Shown here: positions 15,192 through 23,705 of the stretch, piece by piece
How the letters are laid out: each line of letters begins with the position of its first letter
Numbering within the stretch: the first letter of the stretch is position 1
Assembly (NCBI GenBank): GCA_900543365.1
Contig: UQRG01000003.1
Coordinates: forward strand, 1-39,310
Source: an uncultured Eubacterium sp.
GTDB taxonomy: Bacteria; Bacillota; Clostridia; Lachnospirales; CAG-274
DNA length: 39,310 nt
Direction: 5' to 3'
The notes under the pieces: generated by a model
What the model saw: the letters and a program-made list of their open reading frames with translations, nothing else
Databases searched by the model: none
Told to the model about the DNA's origin: nothing
Translations under genes and position numbers: made by a program

Positions 15192-16169
15192 ATGAAAAAA
15201 CTAATTGGACTTATTTTTACAACTATTTTTACAATATTGTTATGTGTCTGCACTTATGCTAAAGTTAGTAGTAATTTTTCAACAAATTTGTATTCTAATG
15301 ACAAATATTACTCACAATATTTAGATAACGAAAATGCTATAAAAATACCAGACCAATACTCATATATTGGTGAAGGAGAAAACTGCCTTTACTTAATTAA
15401 AATTACAGACATAAAAACACAAGTAAACGAATTATATAGTTGTGATAATAATTTACAAAATATAGAATTTGTTGCTTACTTGCCAGAAAATATTAATGAT
15501 TTAAAATACTACAATAATAATATCTATTTCACTAAAGTTATTAGTATAAATAATGGCGATTATTATAACATATATACTGAATTATGGAGTATAAATCTTA
15601 ACACAAAAAAACAAACAAAATATATTACCTATTCAGGTCATTTAACATTAGTTGGCATAAGTAATGACTATTTAATTTATTACTCTTATAATTATTATAA
15701 TAAAGGTTTTAAATTATACAAACAAAATTTAAACAATCCATTAGATAAACATATTTTATTATCAACAAAAAGCTATAGTAATTTTGAATTATTAGGTAAC
15801 AAAAATATCTACATAACTCTTAATGGACAACTAATAAGCATCAATATTAACACTGGCAAACTATTAAACACCTATGCTTTAAATAATTATTATTCACCTA
15901 TATGTGAATACAATGGATATTTATATATTTCCTATAAAAACCAAATATATAAAGCATTAGAAAATAACACATTAACTCTTATATCAAAAAACAATGATAT
16001 ACCATTACAATACACCCATTGCTATGGCTATAACAATAAATATGGTATAATTTATTATAGCAATAAAAACGATGATGAAATCAGTTATTCATACAATATA
16101 AAAACAAATGAATGGAAATATATAAGCACTTTAACCTTTGAAGATAGTGCTGAAAATTTAGATTATTAA
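15192..16169 (+). CDS. Secreted protein of unknown function, possible beta-propeller (DUF5050-like)
   Basis: The 325-residue product has a signal peptide (MKKLIGLIFTTIFTILLCVC, cut near TYA-K). It has no lipobox with a clear downstream +1 cysteine and no wall anchor. The mature part is rich in Asn, Tyr, Ile and Lys. It shows repeating strand-turn units such as LYLIKITDIKTQVNELYSCD, NNNIYFTKV, NGQLISININTGKLLNTY and NGYLYISYKNQIYKA, the look of six- or seven-bladed propeller or DUF5050-type domains. I recognise no enzyme motif. AAAGGAGG precedes the ATG; it has its own promoter and shares a bidirectional terminator with atpC. Extreme A/T codon use sets it apart from its neighbours on the other strand. 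Confidence 0.7.
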   Translation: MKKLIGLIFTTIFTILLCVCTYAKVSSNFSTNLYSNDKYYSQYLDNENAIKIPDQYSYIGEGENCLYLIKITDIKTQVNELYSCDNNLQNIEFVAYLPENINDLKYYNNNIYFTKVISINNGDYYNIYTELWSINLNTKKQTKYITYSGHLTLVGISNDYLIYYSYNYYNKGFKLYKQNLNNPLDKHILLSTKSYSNFELLGNKNIYITLNGQLISININTGKLLNTYALNNYYSPICEYNGYLYISYKNQIYKALENNTLTLISKNNDIPLQYTHCYGYNNKYGIIYYSNKNDDEISYSYNIKTNEWKYISTLTFEDSAENLDY

Positions 16170-16171
16170 AC

Positions 16172-16233
16172 AAAAAAAGGACCAAAGTTATATCATTCTA
16201 ATCTAAATGATATTGACATAGGTCCTTTTTATT
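16172..16233. terminator. Bidirectional terminator between the secreted-protein gene and atpC
   Basis: Outer stem AAAAAGGACC (16174-16183) with GGTCCTTTTT (16221-16230), and an inner stem ATATCATT (16190-16197) with AATGATAT (16206-16213). T tracts flank it on both strands. Confidence 0.88.
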
Positions 16234-16235
16234 TC

Positions 16236-16640
16236 TTACATTTTTCCACTTGTAGTAAGTCTGACCAAAGCTCTCTTTAGAGCCAATTCAGCTCTATTAA
16301 AGTCAACATCTACATTATTACTTCTCAATCTAGCCTCTGCTCTTTCCTTAGCTTGTTGAGCTCTCACAACATCAATTTCATCAGACCACTCACTTACATC
16401 AGTAAGAATAGTCATACCATCTGCACCAATTTCAGCAAATCCACCAAGTACAGCTGCCAACTTTTCATTACCATCATTTTTAATAGTAAGCACACCATAA
16501 TCAAGAATAGTAATCATAGGCTGATGACCGTGGAGAATACCAACGTCTCCACTTTGGGTTCTCATAACAACCATATCAACTTCACCCTCAAACATATTTC
16601 TTGTCGGTGTAATTATTTTAAGTGATAACTTATTTGCCAC
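16236..16640 (-). CDS. atpC: ATP synthase F1 subunit epsilon
   Basis: Part of the central stalk, and an inhibitor of ATP hydrolysis. The start is GTG 16640, eight bases after AAGGGG; an upstream in-frame GTG at 16649 lies within that ribosome site. The 134-residue protein has the beta-sandwich N-terminus LKIITPTRNMFEGEVDMVVM, SGDVGILHGHQPMIT, GGFAEI, and a two-helix C-terminal domain rich in Ala, Arg and Glu (AKERAEARL). It is last in the operon, 15 bases after atpD. Confidence 0.95.
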   Translation of the reverse strand: MANKLSLKIITPTRNMFEGEVDMVVMRTQSGDVGILHGHQPMITILDYGVLTIKNDGNEKLAAVLGGFAEIGADGMTILTDVSEWSDEIDVVRAQQAKERAEARLRSNNVDVDFNRAELALKRALVRLTTSGKM

Positions 16641-16655
16641 AATTATCACCCCTTA

Positions 16656-18056
16656 TTATTTATTAGAGTTACGATATTTTTCAACAGCGTCTTCTATTTT
16701 ACCACAGTTAAGGAAGAAACCTTCAGGTATTTCATCGTGCTTACCGTCAAGAATTTCTTTAAAACCTCTTATAGTATCCTCTATTGGTACATATTGACCT
16801 GGAAATCCAGTAAATGTTTCAGCAACGTGGAAAGGCTGTGATAAAAATCTTTGAACCTTTCTAGCTCTACTTACTACCATTTTATCATTTTCTGACAATT
16901 CGTCCATACCAAGAATAGCAATAATATCTTGCAATTCCTTATACTTCTGTAATATAGCCTGGACTCTTCTTGCCACATTGTAATGCTCCTCACCTACAAC
17001 TTGTGGAGCAAGTATTCTGGAAGTTGACTCAAGAGGGTCAATAGCTGGATAAATACCAAGCTCAACAATACTTCTTGACAAAACAGTAGTTGCATCAAGA
17101 TGGGCAAATGTAGTAGCCGGAGCAGGGTCAGTAAGGTCATCAGCAGGTACATAAACAGCCTGAACTGATGTAATAGAACCATTTTTAGTAGATGTAATTC
17201 TTTCCTGCAAAGCACCAAGTTCAGTAGCAAGTGTAGGCTGATAACCTACAGCTGAAGGCATACGACCTAAAAGTGCAGAAACCTCAGAACCTGCCTGTAC
17301 AAATCTAAATATATTGTCAATAAACAAAAGCACATCTTGCTTTGCCTTATCTCTAAAGTACTCAGCCATTGTAAGACCAGTAAGAGCAATTCTCATTCTT
17401 GCTCCAGGTGGCTCATTCATCTGACCAAAAACAAGAGCAGTCTGTTTTAAAACACCAGACTCTTGCATTTCATAATAAAGGTCATTACCCTCTCTAGTTC
17501 TTTCACCAACACCACTAAAAACAGAATAACCTTGATGCTCAGTAGCAATGTTAGTAATAAGCTCCATAATAAGAACAGTCTTACCTACACCAGCACCACC
17601 AAAAAGACCAATCTTACCACCCTTTGAATAAGGACAAAGAAGGTCAATAGCTTTAATACCAGTTTCAAGTATTTCAGCTGAGTTATTCTGTTCAGCAAAG
17701 CTAGGTGCCGGTCTATGAATAGACCATCTTTCTTCAGTAACAGGAGCCTCCTTACCATCAATGGGGTCACCTGTTACATTAAACATTCTGCCAAGTGTTT
17801 CCTTACCTACCGGAACACTAATAGGTGCACCAGTATCAATAGCCTCCATACCTCTCTTTAAACCATCGGTAGAACTCATTGCAATACACTTAACAACATC
17901 GTCACCAAGGTGCTGTGCAACCTCAGCCACAATTTTATTACCATTGTTATTGATTTCAATGGCATTATTAAGTGCCGGTAAATCACCACTGGAGAATTTA
18001 ATATCCAAAACAGCACCGATAATCTGAATTATCTTGCCAACATTATTTTGTGCCAT
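16656..18056 (-). CDS. atpD: ATP synthase F1 subunit beta (catalytic)
   Basis: Holds the catalytic nucleotide sites. The 466-residue protein has the Walker A motif GGAGVGKTVLIMELI, the catalytic GVGERTREGNDLY segment with its glutamate, Walker B LLFIDNIFRF, and GRMPSAVGYQPTLATE. The DELSEN region (in GMDELSENDKMVV, near residue 390; DELSEED in many bacteria) contacts gamma and epsilon. All are intact and the length is normal. It follows atpG by 13 bases. Confidence 0.99.
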   Translation of the reverse strand: MAQNNVGKIIQIIGAVLDIKFSSGDLPALNNAIEINNNGNKIVAEVAQHLGDDVVKCIAMSSTDGLKRGMEAIDTGAPISVPVGKETLGRMFNVTGDPIDGKEAPVTEERWSIHRPAPSFAEQNNSAEILETGIKAIDLLCPYSKGGKIGLFGGAGVGKTVLIMELITNIATEHQGYSVFSGVGERTREGNDLYYEMQESGVLKQTALVFGQMNEPPGARMRIALTGLTMAEYFRDKAKQDVLLFIDNIFRFVQAGSEVSALLGRMPSAVGYQPTLATELGALQERITSTKNGSITSVQAVYVPADDLTDPAPATTFAHLDATTVLSRSIVELGIYPAIDPLESTSRILAPQVVGEEHYNVARRVQAILQKYKELQDIIAILGMDELSENDKMVVSRARKVQRFLSQPFHVAETFTGFPGQYVPIEDTIRGFKEILDGKHDEIPEGFFLNCGKIEDAVEKYRNSNK

Positions 18057-18069
18057 TACTTCCTCCTAA

Positions 18070-18933
18070 CTATTCCAAAGCATTGCTACCACTTACAATC
18101 TCTGTTATTTCTTGTGTGATAGCTCCCTGTCTAGCTCTATTATAAACCAAGTTAAGTTGTCCCATCATTTCATCAGCATTTTCTGTAGCTGAATCCATAG
18201 CTGTCATTCTTGAACTAAGCTCACAAACAGCAGACTCAACCATACCGCCATAAACAATAGTATTAATATACTTTGGAATAACATAATTTAAAACAGCCTC
18301 CTCATCAGGCTCATAAATAGTCAGAGTTTCACTGCGAGGCTCATCATTATTAACAAAATCATCAGGGTCTAAAGGCAAAAGTTTAACAGACTTTGGTTCA
18401 CTAGTAAGAGTAGTAACAAACTCTGTATAAACAAAGTACACCTCATCAACTTGACCCTTTTGATACATATCAATTATTTTAGCACCAAGTATAAAAGCAT
18501 CTGTATAGCTTGGCTTTTCTGAAATATCGCTTATGGAATGGGCAATATCAATATTTTTATGTCTAAAATATTCCCTTGTTTTATTACCTACTGTAATTAC
18601 AATAGAATTGCCCTTTTGTTCTACAATTTCCATAGCTGCCTTACATACATTGGAATTATAACCACCACAAAGACCTCTGTCACCTGCTACAACTACTATA
18701 AGGGTTTTTCCTGAAATATTTCTAGTCTGCATAAAGGGACTTGAAACACCTTTACTGCCTTTTACAACATTAGCAATAACCCTTTTAGTTGCATCAAAAA
18801 AAGGTTTATTATCATTAAATCTTGATTTTGCTTTATTTAACTTAGAACTAGCAACAAGATTCATAGCCTTTGTTATTTGCTGGGTGCTATTGACACTTTT
18901 TATTCTGCGTTTTATATCACGCATTGATGCCAT
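18070..18933 (-). CDS. atpG: ATP synthase F1 subunit gamma
   Basis: The rotating central shaft. The 287-residue product begins MASMRDIKRRIKSVNSTQQI and has VVAGDRGLCGGYNSNV and a C-terminal helix with AMDSATENADEMMGQLNLVYNRARQ (quoted in part: SATENADEMM, NRARQGAITQEI), the most conserved parts of the family. An overlapping AGGTGA ribosome site lies ahead of ATG 18933. It sits 15 bases after atpA. Confidence 0.97.
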   Translation of the reverse strand: MASMRDIKRRIKSVNSTQQITKAMNLVASSKLNKAKSRFNDNKPFFDATKRVIANVVKGSKGVSSPFMQTRNISGKTLIVVVAGDRGLCGGYNSNVCKAAMEIVEQKGNSIVITVGNKTREYFRHKNIDIAHSISDISEKPSYTDAFILGAKIIDMYQKGQVDEVYFVYTEFVTTLTSEPKSVKLLPLDPDDFVNNDEPRSETLTIYEPDEEAVLNYVIPKYINTIVYGGMVESAVCELSSRMTAMDSATENADEMMGQLNLVYNRARQGAITQEITEIVSGSNALE

Positions 18934-18948
18934 AGTATCACCTCTCTA

Positions 18949-20454
18949 TTAAATAAATTCTTTCTTACAATTTTCAATAGCAGTTATAAGCTCCTTTTCA
19001 GCTACTTCACTAAGTACCTTAGTTTCAGCAATCGATGTTAAAATATTGTTGTGATATTTTTCCACATAGTCAAAGAAATACTTTTCAAAATCAAGTACCT
19101 TTTCAACCGGAATATCATCAAGATACTTATTTGTTACAGCATAAAGTATAATAACTTCCTTTTCTACTGAAATAGTCTTGTACTGTGGCTGTTTCAATAT
19201 TTCAACAATAATTTTACCGTGATTAAGTCTTTCAAGAGTATCTTTATCAAGGTCTGAGCCAAACTGAGAAAAACTTTCAAGCTCTCTATACTGTGCAAGT
19301 TCAGTTCTAATAGGTCCGGCAATCTTCTTCATTGCCTTAATCTGAGCTGAACCACCAACTCTTGATACTGAAAGACCTGCATTAATAGCTGGTCTAACAC
19401 CAGAATTAAAAAGCTCACTTTCAAGGAAAATCTGACCATCTGTAATGGAAATTACATTAGTTGGAATATAGGCTGAAACATCGCCAGCCTGCGTTTCAAT
19501 AATAGGCAATGCAGTAATTGAACCACCACCATAAGCCTCATCAATTCTTGCTGACCTTTCCAAAAGTCTTGAATGAAGGTAGAAAACATCACCAGGATAA
19601 GCCTCTCGTCCAGGCGGTCTTTTAAGAAGCAAAGACATTGCTCTGTAAGCAACTGCGTGCTTTGACAAATCATCATAAACAATAAGTACATCTTTACCAT
19701 TTTCCATCCATTCCTCACCAATAGCTACACCAGCATAAGGTGCAATGTACTGGAGAGTTGAAGACTCTGAGGCTGTAGCTGATACAACAGTTGTATAGTC
19801 CATAGCACCAGAATCCTCAAGACTTTTTACTATTCTAGCAACTGTAGATGCCTTTTGACCAATAGCTACATAAATACAAAGGCAATTTTTACCTTTCTGA
19901 TTAATAATAGTATCAACACAAATAGCTGTTTTACCAGTCTGTCTATCACCAATAACAAGCTCACGCTGACCTCTGCCAATAGGTACCATAGCATCAATAG
20001 CCTTAATACCAGTCTGCAAAGGCACACTAACAGATTTTCTTGTGATTACACCTGGGGCAACTCTTTCAATAGGTCTTGACTTGTCTGTAACAATAGGTCC
20101 TTTTTCATCAATAGGATTACCTAAAGCATCTACAACTCTGCCTATCATTTCATCACCAACAGGAACAGAGGCAACCTTACCTGTTAATTTAACAGTTGAG
20201 CCTTCCTTTATTCCCATATCAGAACCAAGGATAACAACACCTACATTATCTTCCTCAAGGTTCTGTGCCATACCCATTACGCCATTTTCAAACTCTAAAA
20301 GCTCACCACTCATAGCGTTATCAAGTCCATAAACTCTGGCAATGCCGTCGCCAACCTGTATAACCGTACCAACCTCAGACACATCAAGCTTGGTTTTATA
20401 GCCCTTAATTTGTTCCTTAATAACAGAACTTATTTCTTCAGGTCTGATATTCAT
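18949..20454 (-). CDS. atpA: ATP synthase F1 subunit alpha
   Basis: Non-catalytic nucleotide-binding subunit alternating with beta. The 501-residue protein has the Walker A motif GDRQTGKTAI, the arginine-finger region ISVSRVGGSAQ-like (here NAGLSVSRVGGSAQIKAMK), PGREAYPGDVFYLHSRLLER and the N-terminal VGDGIARVYGL. All motifs are intact. It lies between atpH (20 bases) and atpG. Confidence 0.99.
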   Translation of the reverse strand: MNIRPEEISSVIKEQIKGYKTKLDVSEVGTVIQVGDGIARVYGLDNAMSGELLEFENGVMGMAQNLEEDNVGVVILGSDMGIKEGSTVKLTGKVASVPVGDEMIGRVVDALGNPIDEKGPIVTDKSRPIERVAPGVITRKSVSVPLQTGIKAIDAMVPIGRGQRELVIGDRQTGKTAICVDTIINQKGKNCLCIYVAIGQKASTVARIVKSLEDSGAMDYTTVVSATASESSTLQYIAPYAGVAIGEEWMENGKDVLIVYDDLSKHAVAYRAMSLLLKRPPGREAYPGDVFYLHSRLLERSARIDEAYGGGSITALPIIETQAGDVSAYIPTNVISITDGQIFLESELFNSGVRPAINAGLSVSRVGGSAQIKAMKKIAGPIRTELAQYRELESFSQFGSDLDKDTLERLNHGKIIVEILKQPQYKTISVEKEVIILYAVTNKYLDDIPVEKVLDFEKYFFDYVEKYHNNILTSIAETKVLSEVAEKELITAIENCKKEFI

Positions 20455-20474
20455 TCTTAGGTTACACTCCTTTA

Positions 20475-21020
20475 CTATGCAAATTTAGTATTAAGCATTG
20501 CTTTTTTCATTGCCTCAAGCTGGCTTTTAACTGTATTATCGATTACTCGACCTGCAACAGTTATTTTAAGTCCACCTATAAGCTCTGGTACAACCAATAC
20601 CTCAACATCAACTTGCTTATTCAATTTATTAGACAATTTTTCTTTAATCTCATTAAGTTTCTTTTCATTAAGTGGCACAGCACTTTCAACAACAGCAGTA
20701 ACAATACCCTTATAATCAAGAACCTTTTTAAGAAAAGTATCTAAAATTTCAATTAACTCTTTTTCTCTATTTTTATTAAAAACAATCTGTAAAAGTCCCA
20801 AAATATCATCACTTACACTACCCTTAAGTGCATTTTGTATAATATTAAACTTTACTTCAGAGCTAATTTCAGGATAATTAAATACCTTTAAAATTTCACT
20901 CTCACCAGAGAGTGCCTCGTATACTAATTTTACTTCATCACTGTATTTATCAACACAGTTTTGTTCCAAAGCTAATTGAAAGAGAGCCTCTGCATATCTT
21001 TTGGATATTAATCCTGCCAT
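20475..21020 (-). CDS. atpH: ATP synthase F1 subunit delta
   Basis: Links the F1 head to the peripheral stalk. The 181-residue product has the family N-terminus ISKRYAEALFQLALEQN and the C-terminal strand GGLKITVAGRVIDNTVKSQL. The start overlaps the end of atpF by 13 bases, so the two are translationally coupled. Confidence 0.96.
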   Translation of the reverse strand: MAGLISKRYAEALFQLALEQNCVDKYSDEVKLVYEALSGESEILKVFNYPEISSEVKFNIIQNALKGSVSDDILGLLQIVFNKNREKELIEILDTFLKKVLDYKGIVTAVVESAVPLNEKKLNEIKEKLSNKLNKQVDVEVLVVPELIGGLKITVAGRVIDNTVKSQLEAMKKAMLNTKFA

Positions 21021-21526
21021 TTAACACCCTCCAAATCAGATATTGTATCATCAACAAGCTTATTCTGTTCCTCCTCAGTCATTTTGGCAGCAATAAATTT
21101 GCCAGAAACCATAGATGAAACTTCAATAATCTGCTTCTTGATTTCGTCCTTAGCCTTTTCTTCCTCTCTCTTTATATCAGTCATAGCTCTGGTATGAATA
21201 TTTTCAGCCTCTGCTCTAGCCTCTGCAACAATCTGTTGACCATTAGCCTTAGCCTGAACTCTAGCCTTTTCAAGTATAGTGTTCTTTTCAACTTCAATAT
21301 TCTTTAATTTTTTTTCATACTCAGCTTTTAAAGCCTCAGCCTCATTAAGCCTGTTTTGAGCTGTATCAATTTGATTGGCAACTCTTTCTTTTCTATCATT
21401 AAGAAACTTAGTAACCGGCTTATAAAGCAATTTGGACAATGCAAAGCAAAGTATACAAGTATTAATTAACTGAATAGCAATCTGTATAAGCGTTTGCTGA
21501 TCCAGCATTATTACATAACTATCCAC
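21008..21526 (-). CDS. atpF: ATP synthase F0 subunit b
   Basis: Peripheral stalk. The start is GTG 21526, seven bases after AGGAGG. The 172-residue product has one N-terminal membrane helix (IAIQLINTCILCFALSKLLY), the conserved KPVTKFLNDRKERVANQI, and then a long charged coiled coil rich in Ala, Glu and Lys. It lies 38 bases after atpE and overlaps atpH. Confidence 0.96.
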   Translation of the reverse strand: MDSYVIMLDQQTLIQIAIQLINTCILCFALSKLLYKPVTKFLNDRKERVANQIDTAQNRLNEAEALKAEYEKKLKNIEVEKNTILEKARVQAKANGQQIVAEARAEAENIHTRAMTDIKREEEKAKDEIKKQIIEVSSMVSGKFIAAKMTEEEQNKLVDDTISDLEGVKWQD

Positions 21527-21564
21527 CTTCTGACCTCCTTTCAGACTATATTAATTTTTTAATA

Positions 21565-21831
21565 TTAGCCTGCAATTTTGTCAACTAAGGTATCTGTAAA
21601 TATTAAAATAAGTGCAATTACAAGACCATAAATACCTGTAGACTCAGCTACGGCACAACCTAAAAGCATTGTAGATGTAATAGTACCCCTTGCCTCAGGC
21701 TGACGACCTACTGCCTCAGCACCTTTACCAGCAGCAAAACCCTGACCAATACCAGGACCAACACCTGCTATCATTGCTAAACCTGCACCTATTGCAGAAC
21801 AACCTAATACGAAAGCTCTTGGATTATCCAT
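21565..21831 (-). CDS. atpE: ATP synthase F0 subunit c, with a sodium-type ion site
   Basis: Ring subunit that carries the coupling ion. The 88-residue hairpin has GPGIGQGFAAGKGAEAVGRQ (helix 1 and loop) and GCAVAESTGIYGLVIALIL (helix 2). Gln30, Glu63, Ser64, Thr65 and Tyr68 match, one for one, the sodium-binding residues Gln32, Glu65, Ser66, Thr67 and Tyr70 of the Ilyobacter tartaricus c-ring. Proton-specific rings usually lack the Gln and the Ser-Thr pair. The enzyme is therefore predicted to use Na+. The gene has a strong AAGGAGG site and sits 32 bases after atpB. Confidence 0.97.
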   Translation of the reverse strand: MDNPRAFVLGCSAIGAGLAMIAGVGPGIGQGFAAGKGAEAVGRQPEARGTITSTMLLGCAVAESTGIYGLVIALILIFTDTLVDKIAG

Positions 21832-21863
21832 TTTAAAATCCTCCTTAAAATAAATATTTTTAA

Positions 21864-22637
21864 TTAATCTGGAATTTTATCCTTAACAAATATCATTGAC
21901 AACATTACAAATATTACTGTCTGTATACAACCAGCAAATACATCAAAATAAATGTGCAAGGCTGCTGGTATACCTATGTTAAATATTTTTAACAAACTAG
22001 GCAAATTACCAAGTGCCATATATACCATTGACATAATTATCATACCACCAAGAATATTACCGAAAAGACGGAAACTTAATGATATTGGTGTTGCTATTTC
22101 GCTAATAATATTAATAGGCAACAATATTGGTACAGGCTCAAGATAACTCTTAAAATATCCACCTTTAGCAGTTTTAATACCCATAAAGTGAATTAAAAAG
22201 AATGTGCTAAATGCCAGTGAAGCAGTTGTGCACAAATCCGCCGTAGGTGACCTCATACCTAAAAGACCAATTAAATTACTCACTAGTATTAGTAAAAAAA
22301 CTCCAAAAAACCAATTACCAAAATAAGCATATTTGTCTGTCATAGAAGACCTTACAAAAGAATCCATTGACTCTATTGCTAATTCCACAGCATTTTGCAA
22401 GCCACTTGGCTTGTACTTGTAATTCTTCATTTTAACTCTTAATATAATGGCTATGAGTATAAGTACAGCCATTATAATCCAAGTATTGATTACAGTTTGT
22501 GTTAGCCAAATTTCTGTACCACCAATATTAAACTTGTCAACAATTCTAACACTAGCATCAAGTCCTTCACTTGGATTGGTATCCCAACCAATTAAATGTC
22601 CAACTAAACTCTTAACCTCTAGCAAACGAAGTGTCAA
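21864..22637 (-). CDS. atpB: ATP synthase F0 subunit a
   Basis: Forms the ion half-channels against the c-ring. The start is TTG 22637, eight bases after AGGAGG; no nearer ATG or GTG makes sense. The 257-residue protein has about five or six membrane helices. PISLSFRLFGNILGGMIIM carries the essential stator arginine (E. coli Arg210 equivalent), and NIISEIATPISLS precedes it. It lies 34 bases after atpI. Confidence 0.96.
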   Translation of the reverse strand: MTLRLLEVKSLVGHLIGWDTNPSEGLDASVRIVDKFNIGGTEIWLTQTVINTWIIMAVLILIAIILRVKMKNYKYKPSGLQNAVELAIESMDSFVRSSMTDKYAYFGNWFFGVFLLILVSNLIGLLGMRSPTADLCTTASLAFSTFFLIHFMGIKTAKGGYFKSYLEPVPILLPINIISEIATPISLSFRLFGNILGGMIIMSMVYMALGNLPSLLKIFNIGIPAALHIYFDVFAGCIQTVIFVMLSMIFVKDKIPD

Positions 22638-22671
22638 GCCCTATTCCTCCTTTCTCTTTATTACTAGACAA

Positions 22672-23052
22672 CTATTTTTTTATTTTAGTGTCTATAAAGT
22701 TATAAATATATGTTGCAGGCTGTAATAATAAAAGCCCTACAATCACTCCTATGGGGTTGGCAATACCAAAATAACAAGCACAAACGGCAACTACACAGGA
22801 TACCGCATACCTAAACATATACATTGCTCTTGCATAGTTATTGGCATTGTCTGGTGACATATCAACAATTTTTTCAAGCCCTCTAGCCATTGATATGACT
22901 CTAAAAAGGCATACAGCTACACCTATTGCTACACCTAATAGCCAAGAAATTTTATCACTTGTAAAAAATACACCAATTACCATACATATTATACCTAATA
23001 TAACTGTAGTAATCATTAGTGAATTTCTGGTTTTTATTACATCATTTGTCAT
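22672..23052 (-). CDS. atpI: AtpI-family ATP synthase accessory membrane protein
   Basis: A 126-residue protein with four predicted membrane helices, in the position of AtpI, which assists c-ring assembly and possibly ion transport in several bacteria. Its loop between helices 2 and 3 has SMARGLEKIVDMSPDNANNY, charged residues seen in the ATP synthase I family. Sequence identity in this family is low, so the call rests partly on position. It overlaps the preceding gene by 11 bases, so the two are coupled. Confidence 0.8.
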   Translation of the reverse strand: MTNDVIKTRNSLMITTVILGIICMVIGVFFTSDKISWLLGVAIGVAVCLFRVISMARGLEKIVDMSPDNANNYARAMYMFRYAVSCVVAVCACYFGIANPIGVIVGLLLLQPATYIYNFIDTKIKK

Positions 23053-23314
23053 CTTTATTCACCTTGTTATCCTCTTTAAATTTATTTATATCAACATAAG
23101 AATCTTTATCCTTAAAAAAACCCTTAACAAGAACATAGACACTTCTAAAACCAGCAAGAATACCAAGCACAGTAAATATAATAAGAAATATTCCTTTTAT
23201 ATTAAATACTTTGTCAATAGCGTTCCCTACAAAAAAACATATAAATATAGGCACAAGCATTGAAATAGCTATTTGAGTAAATAATGCCAGTGCTTTTGCA
23301 ATATCCTTATTCAT
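23042..23314 (-). CDS. atpZ: AtpZ-like small membrane protein
   Basis: A 90-residue protein with two membrane helices (about 7-30 and 38-60) and a Lys/Asp-rich tail, the shape of AtpZ, which together with AtpI forms an Mg2+/Ca2+ transport or assembly partner of the ATP synthase in some Bacillus. The start is ATG 23314, five bases after AGGTGG; a GTG at 23323 has no ribosome site. It is first in the atp operon. The name is by position and topology. Confidence 0.75.
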   Translation of the reverse strand: MNKDIAKALALFTQIAISMLVPIFICFFVGNAIDKVFNIKGIFLIIFTVLGILAGFRSVYVLVKGFFKDKDSYVDINKFKEDNKVNKDDK

Positions 23315-23662
23315 TTTTGCCACCTAAATAACTAATTATTACAATATAGCTAATTGTTTATTTATAAATACATTATATCCCAAATAAAATCAAAAATCCA
23401 TATCTAAATGTTAAAAATTTCGTAACATTTTATTAAACTTAACTTATATTAAGTATTGACTTATGCTAATATTATCATAAGTTTTTATAAATGTAAATAA
23501 TTAACAAATATTTTTTTATTTTTAAATTGTATAATTTTTCCATTAAACTTTAAATTTTATACATTATTTTACACCAAATTATATAAAATACACTTTTTTA
23601 ATATTATTAAAAATTTATACATTTTTATTATGGGTTATGTTTAAAAGGACATTTAATAGTAC
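23315..23662. other. Gene-free AT-rich region upstream of the atp operon
   Basis: It holds the presumed atp promoter: on the minus strand a perfect TATAAT (complement 23372-23377) with a poor -35. A perfect inverted repeat, AAATGTTA-N9-TAACATTT, lies at 23406-23430, just upstream of where the -35 should be. The stretch 23440-23640 is almost only A and T; I see no ORF, RNA gene or repeat that I can support there. Confidence 0.6.
23406..23430. promoter_or_regulatory. Inverted repeat upstream of the atp promoter
   Basis: AAATGTTA (23406-23413), nine bases, TAACATTT (23423-23430), perfect arms. It recalls redox-sensing Rex sites (TGTTA...TAACA), but the spacing is one or two bases longer than usual. 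The position fits an activator or upstream repressor site. Confidence 0.4.
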
Positions 23663-23694
23663 AAAAAAGGCAATGCACTATTTGTACATCGCCT
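23663..23694 (-). terminator. Terminator of the penicillin-binding protein gene
   Basis: On the minus strand AGGCGATG, 11-base loop, CATTGCCT (one G-T pair), followed by six T. Confidence 0.85.
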
Positions 23695-23705
23695 CTCCAT
23701 ATTAG

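Noticed and set aside
23440..23640. Possible replication origin or small RNA in the AT-rich stretch upstream of atpZ
   Set aside because: No DnaA-box cluster, no convincing promoter-terminator pair and no repeats; simple AT-richness explains it.
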